Positions 45,367 through 55,245 of a stretch of DNA of 64,000 nt are shown here, one piece after another; the first letter of the stretch is position 1, and every line of letters begins with the position of its first letter. Origin of the DNA: Chlorella sorokiniana (lineage: Eukaryota; Chlorophyta; Trebouxiophyceae; Chlorellales; Chlorellaceae); the NCBI GenBank assembly GCA_025917655.1, contig CP084613.1:3474001-3538000 (forward strand), given 5' to 3'. Position numbers and translations under genes: made by a program. The notes under the pieces are model-generated. The model saw only the letters and a program-made list of their open reading frames with translations, had not been told where the DNA came from and ran no database searches.

Positions 45367-47767
45367 ATGTATCTCCAGGGTGTCTGGGTGCATCTGCTGC
45401 TCTCCCTATGCGTGGTTGGGTGGCCGCTCGCTGCTGCCCTCAACGATGGGCAGGCTCTGCGGCCCCCATGGGCTACAACACGTAAGGGGAGGGAAAGGTG
45501 CAAGCTGGACAAGTCCAAGGCTGCCTGCACTGCAGCGCGTGATGGGCGGTGCCGCCAGCCGGCGCCCGCTTGTGCCGTTTGGCCTGCTTGCACTGAGGCA
45601 TGGGCTGCCCTCGCCACCCCCTGGCCCCCGCATGCTGGCATGCGCAGCTGGAATGCATTTGGCGCCGAGATTGATGAGAAGCTGGTGCGGCGGACGGCCA
45701 ACCGCATTGTGGAGCTGGGCTTGAGGGATGCGGGCTACAGGTGGGCCGCAGCGGAGCGGCCCGCCTCCTCGACTTCCAGCACGATTCCAAGCTTTCCTTT
45801 TGGCTCAGCCTCTGTGACTGCCAGGGGTTGACCTATTCTCAGCAGTGTTGACCCATCCGCGTGCTTGCAGGTACTTGGTGCTGGATGACGGCTGGAGCGA
45901 CCCCGAGCGCGGCCCTGACGGCTGCCTGCGCGCCGACACACAGCGCTTCCCCTCGGGCATGCCCGCCCTGGCCGCCTACCTGCGGGCCAGGGGGCTGGAG
46001 CTGGGCATATACAGCGACAGTGGTGGGCTGCAGGGCCGTCATTCCCAGATGCTCCGCTTGGATGCCTCGCAGTTTGCCGCGCTGAAAAGGCTCTTGACAG
46101 CCTGTGCTGGCCTAACCCCTCCTGAAGGGCACTTCCCTAACCCCTCCTGAAGGGCACTTCACATGCCAGGGCTTCCCGGCTCGAGGGATCACGAGCAGCT
46201 GGATGCCCAAACCTTTGCCGACTGGGGTGAGTCGATGCGGCGGCAGCGCCGCAGGTCATGCAGCACAACGCAGCAGCCTTTGGCGCGAAATATCTCGCCA
46301 CCGCAGTGAGCAGTGTTTGTTCCTCGTCTGCAGGGGTGGGGCTGCTCAAGTACGACAACTGTTTTGTGCACGACGACCTGCTGCCCCGCTTTGTGGCCAT
46401 GTGCGACGCGCTCAACGCCACCGGCCGCCCCATCCTCTTCTCGCTGTGCGAGTGGGGCATCGGCGACCCGTGGCTGTGGGGGCCTCAGGTGGTGCCTGGC
46501 GTTGGAGCATGGCACTGCTGGCTGGATAAGAAACGGGGCACCCGGCTGCACCACCCGGAAGGTCACAAGGCAGTGTCGCCGCTGCCTGCCCAGCATGCTT
46601 GCCCCCGCTCTCACCCCCAGGTCGCTCACAGCTGGCGCACCACCTTTGACATCCACCCCAACTGGCCCTCGCTGCTGCAAAACCTGGATGAGTCGGTGGG
46701 GCTGGCGCGGTACGCGGGGCCGGGGTCCTGGAACGACCTTGACCTGCTGGAGGTGGGTGGCTGGCTGGCGGTGGCGGCGTGAGATGCGGGTTGGTGTTGC
46801 GTTGCGTGGACCTCATGGAGTGGTCTGTTGTCGTCGGAGCAGGTCAGGTTTCAGGGTGGCACTCTTCGCAGATTCATCTTCTGAGCTTTGCACAAGCAAC
46901 CAAATTGTACCACCCGACAGCCCACCATGTACCAAGTCTCATCGCCGCAGGTCGGCCCCACTGGCTGGCCAAACGGGCGCAGCTACCTGTCGCCCAAGGA
47001 GGAGCGCGCCCACTTTGCGCTCTGGGCGCTGCTCAAGTCGCCGCTCTTCGTGGCGGCCGACCTGCGCCAGCTGTCGCCCGCCAGCCTAGCCACACTGACT
47101 GCCAGGGAAGTGATCGCGCTGAACCAGGACCCGCTGGGGGTGCCCGGGGACCTGGTTTGGAAGCAGGGCCCCAAGGAGGTGTACGCCACGCCGCTGGCAG
47201 ACGGCGGCCGCGGCGTCGTGCTGTTCAACCGGCACAGCGTGCTGTCCCAGGTGCGTGGAGCCTGCAGCGAGATGCTGTGCAAGCAGGTTGATTGCTTGTG
47301 GATACACTTTGCGCAGCACACAAGCACTTCAGCAGTCCCCGATTCCAGCCTCCTCGCTGCAGTTCCAGGCATCCAACATCACGCTGTGCTGGCCGCTGCT
47401 GGGCTACTCGGTCAACACAAGTGTGGCGGTGCGAGACCTGTATGATGGAAAGGAGATGGGCCTTGCCACCGGCAGTCTCACAGCAGAGGTGAGAAGGCCT
47501 GCACCAGGCAGCCCAGCTGCGCCGGGATGCCGCCGCATGATGAACGGCACCCGGCTGCTGCTGCAGGTGCCGGTGCATGGTGTGCTGGTGCTGCGCCTCA
47601 CGCCCCTCCATCCGGAGCCGTGGCACACGCTGTGGCGCCCTTGGCATGCACAGCCCATGTTTGACCGGCACCCTGAGGACGAGAGCTGGATCCCATCGGA
47701 GTACACAGGAAGCACACAAACGCAAGCACTGCCCCAGCCCCTCCCCAGACGGCGGCAGCTTAACTAG
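45367..47767 (+). CDS. GH27 alpha-galactosidase, copy 3 (most divergent)
   Basis: Exons 45367 to about 45482, 45648-45740, 45871-46022, 46153-46226, 46334-46488, 46621-46753, 46951-47250, 47363-47488 and 47566-47767. The signal peptide (VWVHLLLSLCVVGWPLAAAL) is followed by MGYNT-WNAFGAEIDEKLVRR, YLVLDDGW, LGIYSDSG, the nucleophile motif LLKYDNC, acid/base region SWNDLDLLE and [20 protein letters not shown]. The C-terminal domain has SVAVRDLYDGKEMGLATGSL and WRPWHAQPMF. It should be a secreted alpha-galactosidase. Changes from copies 1 and 2 include YLKYDNC to LLKYDNC and NDPDML to NDLDLLE; the two catalytic Asp residues stay. The 3' splice site before 46153 lies in a 25-bp tandem duplication. 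Frame changes are needed near 45468 (C run) and 46178. A TGTAA signal lies at 47809. Confidence 0.87.
46111..46160 (+). repeat. 25-bp perfect tandem duplication across a 3' splice site
   Basis: Positions 46111-46135 and 46136-46160 are identical. Each copy has the sequence CCTGAAG|GGCACTTC, so each offers the same acceptor; the conserved GHFTCQGFP reading requires the second. Confidence 0.9.
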
Positions 47768-48113
47768 CAGCACAACTACCGGCGCCTCTCGCTCTTTCCA
47801 TCCTGTGCTGTAACGTATGTCAGCAACAGATTCCAGGGTAAAAATGCAGACAGACGGCGCGTTCCTTCAGTTCCCGCGCTAGTTTTCGTTGCACTGCTTG
47901 CGTCAGCAGGTGGTGCCCATTGCCCATACCGCGATAATTCTATAACTTCCGGACGCCGATTTCAATTCTTAGATTCGAATTGCTCGCTGCAGACTTCCTC
48001 GCCGTTCCGACAGTGCGGTCAAAGACCTTGTTTGTCTCCCACATTCATCCGCCTGAAGCGCATGCTGTTACTGGGAAACAATTCAGTACGGACGCCCCTG
48101 CTTCCGAAAAGGC
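47768..48113. other. intergenic between GH27 copy 3 and CFAP100
   Basis: About 345 bases with a TGTAA signal and an A+T-richer promoter stretch (47820-48000). No exon seen. Confidence 0.45.
47809..47813 (+). promoter_or_regulatory. TGTAA poly(A) signal of GH27 copy 3
   Basis: Lies 42 bases past the stop. Confidence 0.5.
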
Positions 48114-50405
48114 ATGACACAAGCGGCCCTGCCACTGCTGGCGGCGCTGCCGCCACCAGTCTTCGCAGAACACGCAGCTGCCGAGCGCTTGCAGCACATG
48201 TCCATTGAGGCGGCGCCACAGGCGCAGCGCCATGAGCAGCAGGTGCTGCAGCCACCCCTACTCAGCACTTATCAGGAGGAGAAGAGCCCGTCGGGCGGCC
48301 GCCCATCCACCAGCGGCACACTGCATCCAGCCGGCTGCATGCGCTTGCCGACCCGGAGACCGAGTGTGCTGCAGAAATCAGGGCCGTGCTGCGATCAGGA
48401 GAGCAGCAACCGCATGGCAGCAGCGTGCTGGCTCAACTTCCTGCCGGCGTGGCGGAGTATGCGCGGCGGCGGGGGAGAGCATGCGGGAGCTGGTTGAGCG
48501 CAAGCGCCAGATCTTCCGGGCCCAGATGAGCCTGGACACCAAGCGCAGCGAGATTGCCAAGCTGGAGCAGCGCACGCGCCAGTGGGACGAGGCGCTGCTG
48601 GTGAGCGGCTGCGCTTGCCGAAGCCGGCGGCCGTCGCGTCTTGCGCAGGGCGGGGCACCGCCGCACTCTGCGCCCGCCGCGAGCAGCAGCCAACCCGGCC
48701 CTCCTGGCTGTTGTCCCCCTTGCAGGCATCTGAGGCGGCCCTGGAGGCCGACTTCAAGCGCTTTGAGGACCACCTGAAGGAGAACGATGCCAGGCTGCAG
48801 GAGGCGCTGAAGCGGGCCGACGCAGAGGGGCGCGCTCGTGCCGACAAGGCAGCCGAGGCCAAGCGGCTTGCGTCCTCCATCGCTGCCATGCGCTCAGAGA
48901 TGGGCAAGATGGAGGAGCAGCTGGAGGAGTGCAGGAGGTGCGGGCTGCCTGGGATGGCTGATTCGGGCCTGCGCACGGGATGCGAGTGCTTGTGCCCTTG
49001 CTGATGGGAGAGCTTGGGCCCTGCTGAGTGAAGCTGTATGGGGAACTCCCTAGCGCAGGCTCAAGGCCTTCCTGGACAGCGTGACCCCTCAAGAGTGGGT
49101 CGAGGACCAGGCAGCCAAGAAGGCGGCCAAGCGGGAGGCGATCCGCGGGGCGTGGAAGGCGCGGCACGACGCGCTCGCCGAGCGGAGGGCTGCGGCGGCA
49201 GCGGCGGCACAGAGTGCTGAGCACGACATGCAGTGGGCCCGCACGCAGCAGCAGTTTGAGGGCGCCGAGCGGGCCCATCGAGAGGCTGTGGCTGCGCTGC
49301 GCGACGCGATGGCGGAGCAGGTGATGGGAGGTGACGGGCGGTCAGCGGCTGCGGTGCTGCGTACGGGTGTGATGCCCCGCCGGCTGCTTGCCTGCCCTGG
49401 CATCCCTTCTTGCAAAACCGTGGATGCAGTGAGAGTTGCTGACGCGGCTCCGCTGCTGCTCCGCCTTGCTGGCCTGCAGGAGCCCCCGGAGCCTGACTAC
49501 AGCAATGCGCAGGAAGAGGGGGAGGGGGAGCCGGATTACTTCCAGGAGCCCGCACAGCTGCTGGCTGTGTTCAGCGCCATGGAGGGTTCCAACATGTTCC
49601 AGATACAAACCGCCCAGGACGCTGAGGCAGCGCTGGAGGCGGCTCGTGCCGAGCACGCCGCCACCACCGCCCGCCAGGACGGCGAGGCAGCACGGCTGCG
49701 GCGCCAGGCGGCAGAGCTGGAGGCGGCGGCAGCAGCGCACCGCGCACGCGGGGCCCAGCTGCGGGCGCTGGCGGAGCAGCAGCTGGATGGGGAGGGCGAG
49801 GCCGCGGCGGAGGCAGCCAGCAGCGGCCCCCAAGCGCAGCATGCCGCGCAGCAGGGCCTCAGCCTGGCTGAGCTGGCGCAGGCTGTGGCTGCCGCGCACG
49901 AGGCCGCTGGGTTTGTGCGGGACGCCGCCGTCTCACCGCTGCAGATGCTTCAGAAGCTGGAGGCGCGGCTGGAGGAGTGGCTGGCGGCGGTGGGGCTGCC
50001 AGGGGGCCCACCGCGCAGCTGGCTGAGGATGTGGAGCGGGCGCGGGAGAAGGAGCGGCGGCAGGCGGCGCGCGCCGACAAGATGGCCGCTCAACTGGCGG
50101 AGCATGTGAGCTGTCGGGGCCGCAGGCGGCGCCGCCACACTGCACTGCTTGTTGCGACAGCCAGTCAGCCCCTGCCTCACAGCCCCGCATCCACGCCTGC
50201 CCGCCTGGCGCAGGAAGCGCGCGTGGCGAGGGTGCTGGCGCGTGCAGCAGCACCCAGGTTCCAGAAGAGCGGCAAGCCCAAGATGACGCGCAGCGTGCTG
50301 CGGCGGGCAAAGCAGGCGCCGGGGTGCGAGCAGGGCGAGGGCGAGGAGGACGAGCTGCGCGCATTCCTGGCTCAAGTGGACGAGGGCATACCGCCAGAGG
50401 CGTGA
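48114..50405 (+). CDS. CFAP100: CFAP100/MIA1-like axonemal coiled-coil protein (CCDC37 family)
   Basis: Exons 48114-48600, 48726-48937, 49059-49320, 49480-50105 and 50214-50405. The core is a DUF4200-type coiled coil: MRELVERKRQIFRAQMSLDT, KRSEIAKLEQRTRQWDEALL, DFKRFEDHLKENDARLQEAL, EMGKMEEQLEECRRLKAFLD and SVTPQEWVEDQ. It is followed by EPPEPDYSNAQEEGEGEPDY and more Ala/Glu-rich coiled coil, ending RFQKSGKPKMTRSVLRRAKQ and an acidic tail. In Chlamydomonas FAP100 (MIA1) pairs with FAP73 (MIA2) to form the MIA complex, which regulates the inner dynein arm I1/f on axonemal doublets. Frame changes are needed near 48342, 48467 (G run) and 50005 (G run). The family assignment rests on the DUF4200 block; the related CCDC38/CCDC42 families share this domain but not the overall layout. 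Confidence 0.72.
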
Positions 50406-50597
50406 ACCGCGGCCGTGCCCCTGCTGCCAAGCAGTGGCCGAGCGAAGCTGCTGGCCTTACGGGCTTACGCGTTTGTCAATTGTGAATTGAGGATTGCAGA
50501 GCAACGAAAAGGAAGCGGGAGTGAGCAGCAGGGGGAGGCAGTAAGGGCAGGGGCAGGGGCGTGGTTTGCAGGGGGAGCGTGTCGGCGGCCATGGCGC
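50406..50597. other. short convergent spacer between CFAP100 and RPB9
   Basis: Under 200 bases between two converging stops, shared by both 3' UTRs. Confidence 0.5.
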
Positions 50598-51142
50598 TCA
50601 CACGTAGTCTCTCCAGCGGTGCCCGCAGCTGCAGCAGGAGAAGTAGAGCGTCATGCCCTCCTCGGTGGAGGAGGTGAAGAAGACGGCCTCGTTGTACGTG
50701 CACGGGCAGCGCACGTCGCGCGTGCGTGGCAGCGTGGGGTCGGAGCGCACATCCTGGGGGACAGGCGGAGGCAGGTGGAGCAAGGCGGTGAGCGGCAGAA
50801 CGAGCTGGACCGAGGCCGACTTTGTGAAGTGTGAGGCAGGACGCAGGGCGGGTGGAGGCGAATGCGTCAATGCTCTCTGCGCATTTGGGGGCGCCGGCAT
50901 GGTGCTGGATAAGCGTGGCGCGGCCCCCCCCCGCTGCCCCGCCCACCTGCAGCACCACCGACTTCTCTCGCGACGTGTGCTGCACCTCGTTGCGGTACAC
51001 GCACCACTCCGAGGGGTCGGCGTCCTCCTGGTACTGGCAGGAGCGGCAGTAGTAGACCAGCTTCTTGCGCTCCTTGTCCTCCCGCTGGTACAGCAGGTCG
51101 TTGCTCTCGGGGCAGAAGCGCAGCGTGGGGCCGCCCCGACAT
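50598..51142 (-). CDS. RPB9: RNA polymerase II subunit RPB9
   Basis: Two exons on the minus strand, 51142-50947 and 50753-50598. After a one-base correction near 51127 the N-terminus reads [19 protein letters not shown]. It continues with [78 protein letters not shown] and [11 protein letters not shown]. This is RPB9, a small two-zinc-ribbon subunit at the jaw of Pol II that aids start-site choice, fidelity and transcription-coupled repair. Length is normal. The first zinc site has Cys-Pro-Glu-Ser where CxxC is usual. The second has CPC and CCSC instead of the usual wider spacings. Confidence 0.9.
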
Positions 51143-51783
51143 CCTGGCGCGCGCGGCGCTGCCTCCCGCAGTTAGCCTAGCTGTGCAGGGCTGCAGGCAG
51201 GGCTACAGACAGGGTGAGCCCTGGAGCCTGCACAACCAAGAGAGGCGGAGGCTGCTCGAGGGGGCGGGGAGACGGGCGGGGGAGACGGGTGACCTGGAGG
51301 AGGTGGAGCGGCGCTGCTGCTGAGACTGTTCAGTTATCGTACGCATACCACACAAGTTGGACGATCTGCCTTCACTGAACTCAAGCCCAGCGAGAAAAGA
51401 GCCTTGCAAACCAGTGAACGGCATCCTGATGAACGATGACCACAGCCGAAACAACAAGAAAGTCAATGCACAAACGGAACTCACCCCGGTAGCTCAAGCA
51501 CTGCGCCCTTCAAGTCGCTCAAGAGCCGTTCGGGGTGTTGCAGGTTTACCGCTTGCCTGATGTCAACCGCAGCAGTCCAGACGATCAACACGCTTGAGAA
51601 CGCTAGCAAGGACGCAAGACTTCAGCAGTGAACGCGCCACGCGCAGCATTGGGCGCGCCAACCCGGTCGGGATGGTTGATACGTCGTGCTTAGCTCCACA
51701 TACTCGCCATTATACTTTTTGTGATCGTGTTGCACCTTTCAGTTCATTTGCATTCTTTGATCGCAGCGCACCAGTGAGCAAAC
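51143..51783. promoter_or_regulatory. divergent promoter region between RPB9 and PNO1
   Basis: About 640 bases between divergent starts, with A+T-richer stretches at 51330-51480 and 51700-51760. No coding or RNA gene is supported. Confidence 0.45.
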
Positions 51784-52979
51784 ATGCCGAAGGCCTCCAA
51801 GAAGGCCAGCGTAGCAGATGATTTGCTGCAACAGGCGGCACCCATGATGGGAATAGAGGCGGGCACGGAGGAGGGCGAGCAGCAGCATGCAGCTGCTGCG
51901 GCGGCGGTAGAGGAGCAGGCGGGCCCAAAGCCAAAGTTCGCTCCCCTCACCTCATATGAGCTCAACGGCAAACGGATAGAGTTCCGCCGGGTGCCAGTGC
52001 CCCAGAACCGCATGACGCCCCTCAAGAACAACTGGCTAGCGCTGTACAAGCCGGTCACCGAAAACTTGAAGCTAGATATGCGTATGAACCTGAAGACAAG
52101 AAAGGTAGGTCACCGAGGGGTTGGCGGCGCCGGCGGGGGCGGCGCCGGCGCACCCCTGCCAGAGCTCGGGCGTGCACTTTTAAACCCTTTCCAGCAGCCG
52201 GGTAGGCGCCACGATCATTACATCCTTGTGCTGCGACTCTGCCCGCAGGTTGAGATCAAGACAACACCCGATACGCCCGATGCGGGCAACCTGCAGCGCG
52301 CCGCCGACTTTGTGCACGCCTTCATCCTGGGCTTTGAGGTGCAGGTGAGGCGCTGGCGCGCAGCCGGAAGCCTGAGTCTCCAGCGAGGCCGGGTGCACGG
52401 CTTGCAGTGATGGCGAGGTGCATCGGACATGCTGGAGCAGGGAAAGCGTCGCGCCTTGGCCCAGCTTTCCGTGGTGCGCCTCGCCTCTCATTTCAGTGCT
52501 TGCCGCGCCGCAGGACGCCATCGCCCTGCTGCGCCTGGATGACCTGTACATCGAGTGCTTCGAGGTCAAGGACGTGAAGACGCTGCGTGGCGAGCACCTC
52601 GCGCGCTGCATTGGCCGCATGGCGGGTGCGTGCTGGCGGCTGGCGACGCCGGAGGCCCTCCCCACCCCCAGCACCGCCTGACCTGCGCGTCCGAGCAACC
52701 CCGGCTGCTGCGCGCTCAGCATTTAAGTGTCTGTCCCCTGCTCGACGGCTCACTTGACGCTGCATGCTCGCAGGCAAGAACGGCAAGACCAAGTTCACGA
52801 TTGAGAACGCGACACGCACGCGCATCGTGCTGGCGGACACCAGGATCCACATCCTGGGCTCCTTCCAGAACATCCGCGCCGCCCGCGACTCCATCTGCGC
52901 CCTCATCCTGGGCTCGCCCGCGGGCAAAGTCTACTCCAGGATGCACGCCGTCACCGCGCGCCTGTCCCAGAGCTATTGA
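51784..52979 (+). CDS. PNO1: PNO1/DIM2, KH-domain small-subunit ribosome assembly factor
   Basis: Exons 51784-52104, 52249-52344, 52514-52625 and 52774-52979, all with GT-AG borders and no frame break. The start is fixed by ATG in CCAAACATGCCGAAG-like context and the conserved layout. An acidic/Ala N-tail is followed by [60 protein letters not shown] and [20 protein letters not shown]. The KH core is [20 protein letters not shown], then [20 protein letters not shown] and a C-terminal RLSQSY. PNO1/Dim2 binds the 3' end of pre-18S rRNA, recruits Dim1 and holds Nob1 in check during 40S maturation. This is one of the few intact, cleanly readable genes in the window. Confidence 0.95.
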
Positions 52980-53376
52980 GCGGGGCTGCCGCGTGCGGTC
53001 AGTTGAGCAGCGGTCACAAGGAGCGCTCAACCCTCGCGCTTCCACCCAGCCCGTCTGTCTCGGGCAACATGAAACGCATGCATCAAGTCGCCGCACTGCC
53101 CTGTCCCCTGCGCCCCATGGTTCCATGCTTCCTCTGCTGCTCGTCTTTCCCGCTTTCAACAAGCATTGCAGTATCGTGTTATTTTTGCCAGATCACTGGC
53201 CCCACAGTATCATCACGTCACATCAGTGAACACCGCAGTACATGAATGCATGCGTAGCGAGGGTGTCGCATGAGTCGGTATTGCATTGAAGGTTACGAGT
53301 GACGGCCACAGCAGAGCATGTGGCAGCCCCGCTCAGAGCGGCCACGATGCTGCGCGCGCGCGAGCCGCAGCAGGCG
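52980..53376. other. convergent intergenic region between PNO1 and the aminotransferase
   Basis: About 400 bases holding both 3' UTRs. A+T content rises around 53150-53300. Nothing coding seen. Confidence 0.45.
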
Positions 53377-54744
53377 TCAGGCCGAGGGACCCAGGAGCGG
53401 CTCGCTGCAGGCTGCCAGCTCCTCCAGCACGAGGCGCTCGAGGCGTTGCACCAGGCCGCCGCGCGGAAGCGGCGCACGCGCTGCAGCTGCTGCTCCTGCT
53501 GCTCCTGCTGCTGCTGTTGCTGCGTGCCCACCTGCCGCTCCTGCTGCGGGTACACCCCACCTCGTCCACCGGCAGCAGCAGGCGGCTGGTGGAGGACACC
53601 AGGCAGCCCTCCCAGCGCTCCAGGTCCTGCAGCAGCGGCGGGCGCAGCACCACCGGGATGCCCTCGCGCCGCGCCACCGCCAGCGCCACCTCCCGCACCG
53701 TGCCCGCCAGCACGCCCTCCCCGCGGTGTGCACCGCGCCGTCCACCACGGCAAAGAAGTTGGAGGAGAGGCCCTCCAACAGGGCGCCGCCCTCGCCCACC
53801 AGGACCACCTGCGCCGCGGGCGGTGGAGGTGGGAACAGGTGCTGGGTGTGTTGCCGAGGGCGGCTGCTGTTCGGCGACAGCCGCAGGATGCTGAAGCACT
53901 TCCCCTGTTTGCGACCCCTCAGTTCATGCTTCCGCCCTTTGTCACTGAAGCACTCACCTCCTCCACCTTCTCCGGCAACCCCTGCAGCAGCGCCTTGCGC
54001 TGGCGCACCCACTCGCTGTCCTTGGCCTCCGCATTCTGCCGAGGGGCGCCACGCAGCACCACCCTGACGGGAGGCGCCGGCCGCGGCGGCAGCGCGGCGA
54101 CATGCACATACACCTCTGGCCGCTCGCTGCTGAGCGCCGGCCCCTGCAGCCCGTCGGAGCTGCTGATTGCCGCCGCGGCTGTGCCGCTGCTTGCCGGCGT
54201 GCTGGACTCCTTGCCGCCATCCCCCTGCGGCTGCTGGTCGCACTCGGGCCATGTCACCAGCACCGTCAGCTTCAGCTCAGCCGCATCGTCGCCGCACGCA
54301 GAGCGGTAGCCAAGCACCGCGGCCTGCATGGCCGCCAGCACCTGCGGGCGCAGCTGGGCAGGGTCGGCCGCGACGGCCGCAGCAGAGCTGATGGCGGCGG
54401 CGGGGGCGGCCGCCCGTCGACGCTTCAATCATGAGCGCCGCGCTGCTTGCCAGGCGCTGGATGTGGAAACTGAGCTCCAGAACCGAGCTGCCGCCAACCG
54501 TACGGGCGGTGGTGTAGGCGCCTGCGGGGTTGCGCCCGTTGCAGTGTAACAGGCAAGGAGGCCGAGGCGTGGGCAAGTGCGGTCTAGGGACAAGCCAAGG
54601 CAGCCTCGCGGCTCAACCATCACCCCATCTCTTTTCACATGCTGGAAAGGTTGCTGCTTGACCCACCTCGGGGGCCGCCTCCAGCCAAGCAGCGGAGGAC
54701 AAAGAGCACAGCGCCCCATGGCCATTGTGCACCAGGTAGTGCAT
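53377..54744 (-). CDS. class-IV PLP aminotransferase, plant D-amino-acid-aminotransferase-like family
   Basis: Exons on the minus strand: 54744-54667 (MHYLVHNGHGALCSLSS), 54521-53958 and 53808-53377. Landmarks are GAYTTARTVGGSSVLELSFH and IQRLASSAALM, a segment with AEAKDSEWVRQRKALLQGLP, then LVGEGGALLEGLSSNFFAVV, DGAVHTAGEGVLAGTVREVA, LAVARREGIPVVLRPPLLQD and WEGCLVSSTSRLLLPVDEVG. These match fold-type-IV aminotransferases (BCAT, DAAT, aminodeoxychorismate lyase), closest in layout to plant DAAT-like proteins. The Lys of AKDSEW is the likely PLP Schiff-base residue. Substrate cannot be told from sequence. Frame changes are needed near 54415, at the first exon junction and within 53480-53560, so the start and the last 60 residues are tentative. 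Confidence 0.72.
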
Positions 54745-55245
54745 GGCCCGCTGCGCCTGCTGCGCGCTGCCGGCCCGCTCTTGCTGTGGGGCCGGCAAGG
54801 GCTGCTCCTGCACCTTCTGCTTCAAGAGGTGCTGGCTAGAGTGTGAGCCTTGCGCCCACGGCGCCGCAGCTGTACCAGGCTGGCTAGTGGCACAGCAACC
54901 CGTGGCGATGTGGCGGCGGCAGGCTTCCTGCCTGTCAGCAACCGAGATGGCCAGAGAATGGACTGATCCAAGGGTGCAGGCCCCGTGCCTGGAGCCGGAC
55001 AGGATGCCGCAGCGAAGGGCCGTCTGCCACATGCAGTGGCCCTGACGAAGTCAGCGCAAAGGGTTAGGAGATGCACGTGACGGAAGTCAAACACGTAATG
55101 GATATCTTCGTCGGATCTCATTACACGGTTACGCACTGCCCACAAAGTTGTTTTCAATGCTGGCATGGCGTCACGCCGCACGCAGCATGTCTGCATCACA
55201 GGTGACCTGCAACCCTCCCCCAGCAAGTTGGCAGCAATCTGCAGC
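54745..55245. promoter_or_regulatory. divergent region between the aminotransferase and the RRM gene
   Basis: About 500 bases between divergent starts. An upstream exon of the aminotransferase could lie here, but none is supported. Confidence 0.35.

Noticed and set aside
51484-51560. tRNA A-box-like GGTAGCTCAAGC in the RPB9-PNO1 spacer
   Set aside because: No B box or acceptor stem follows.
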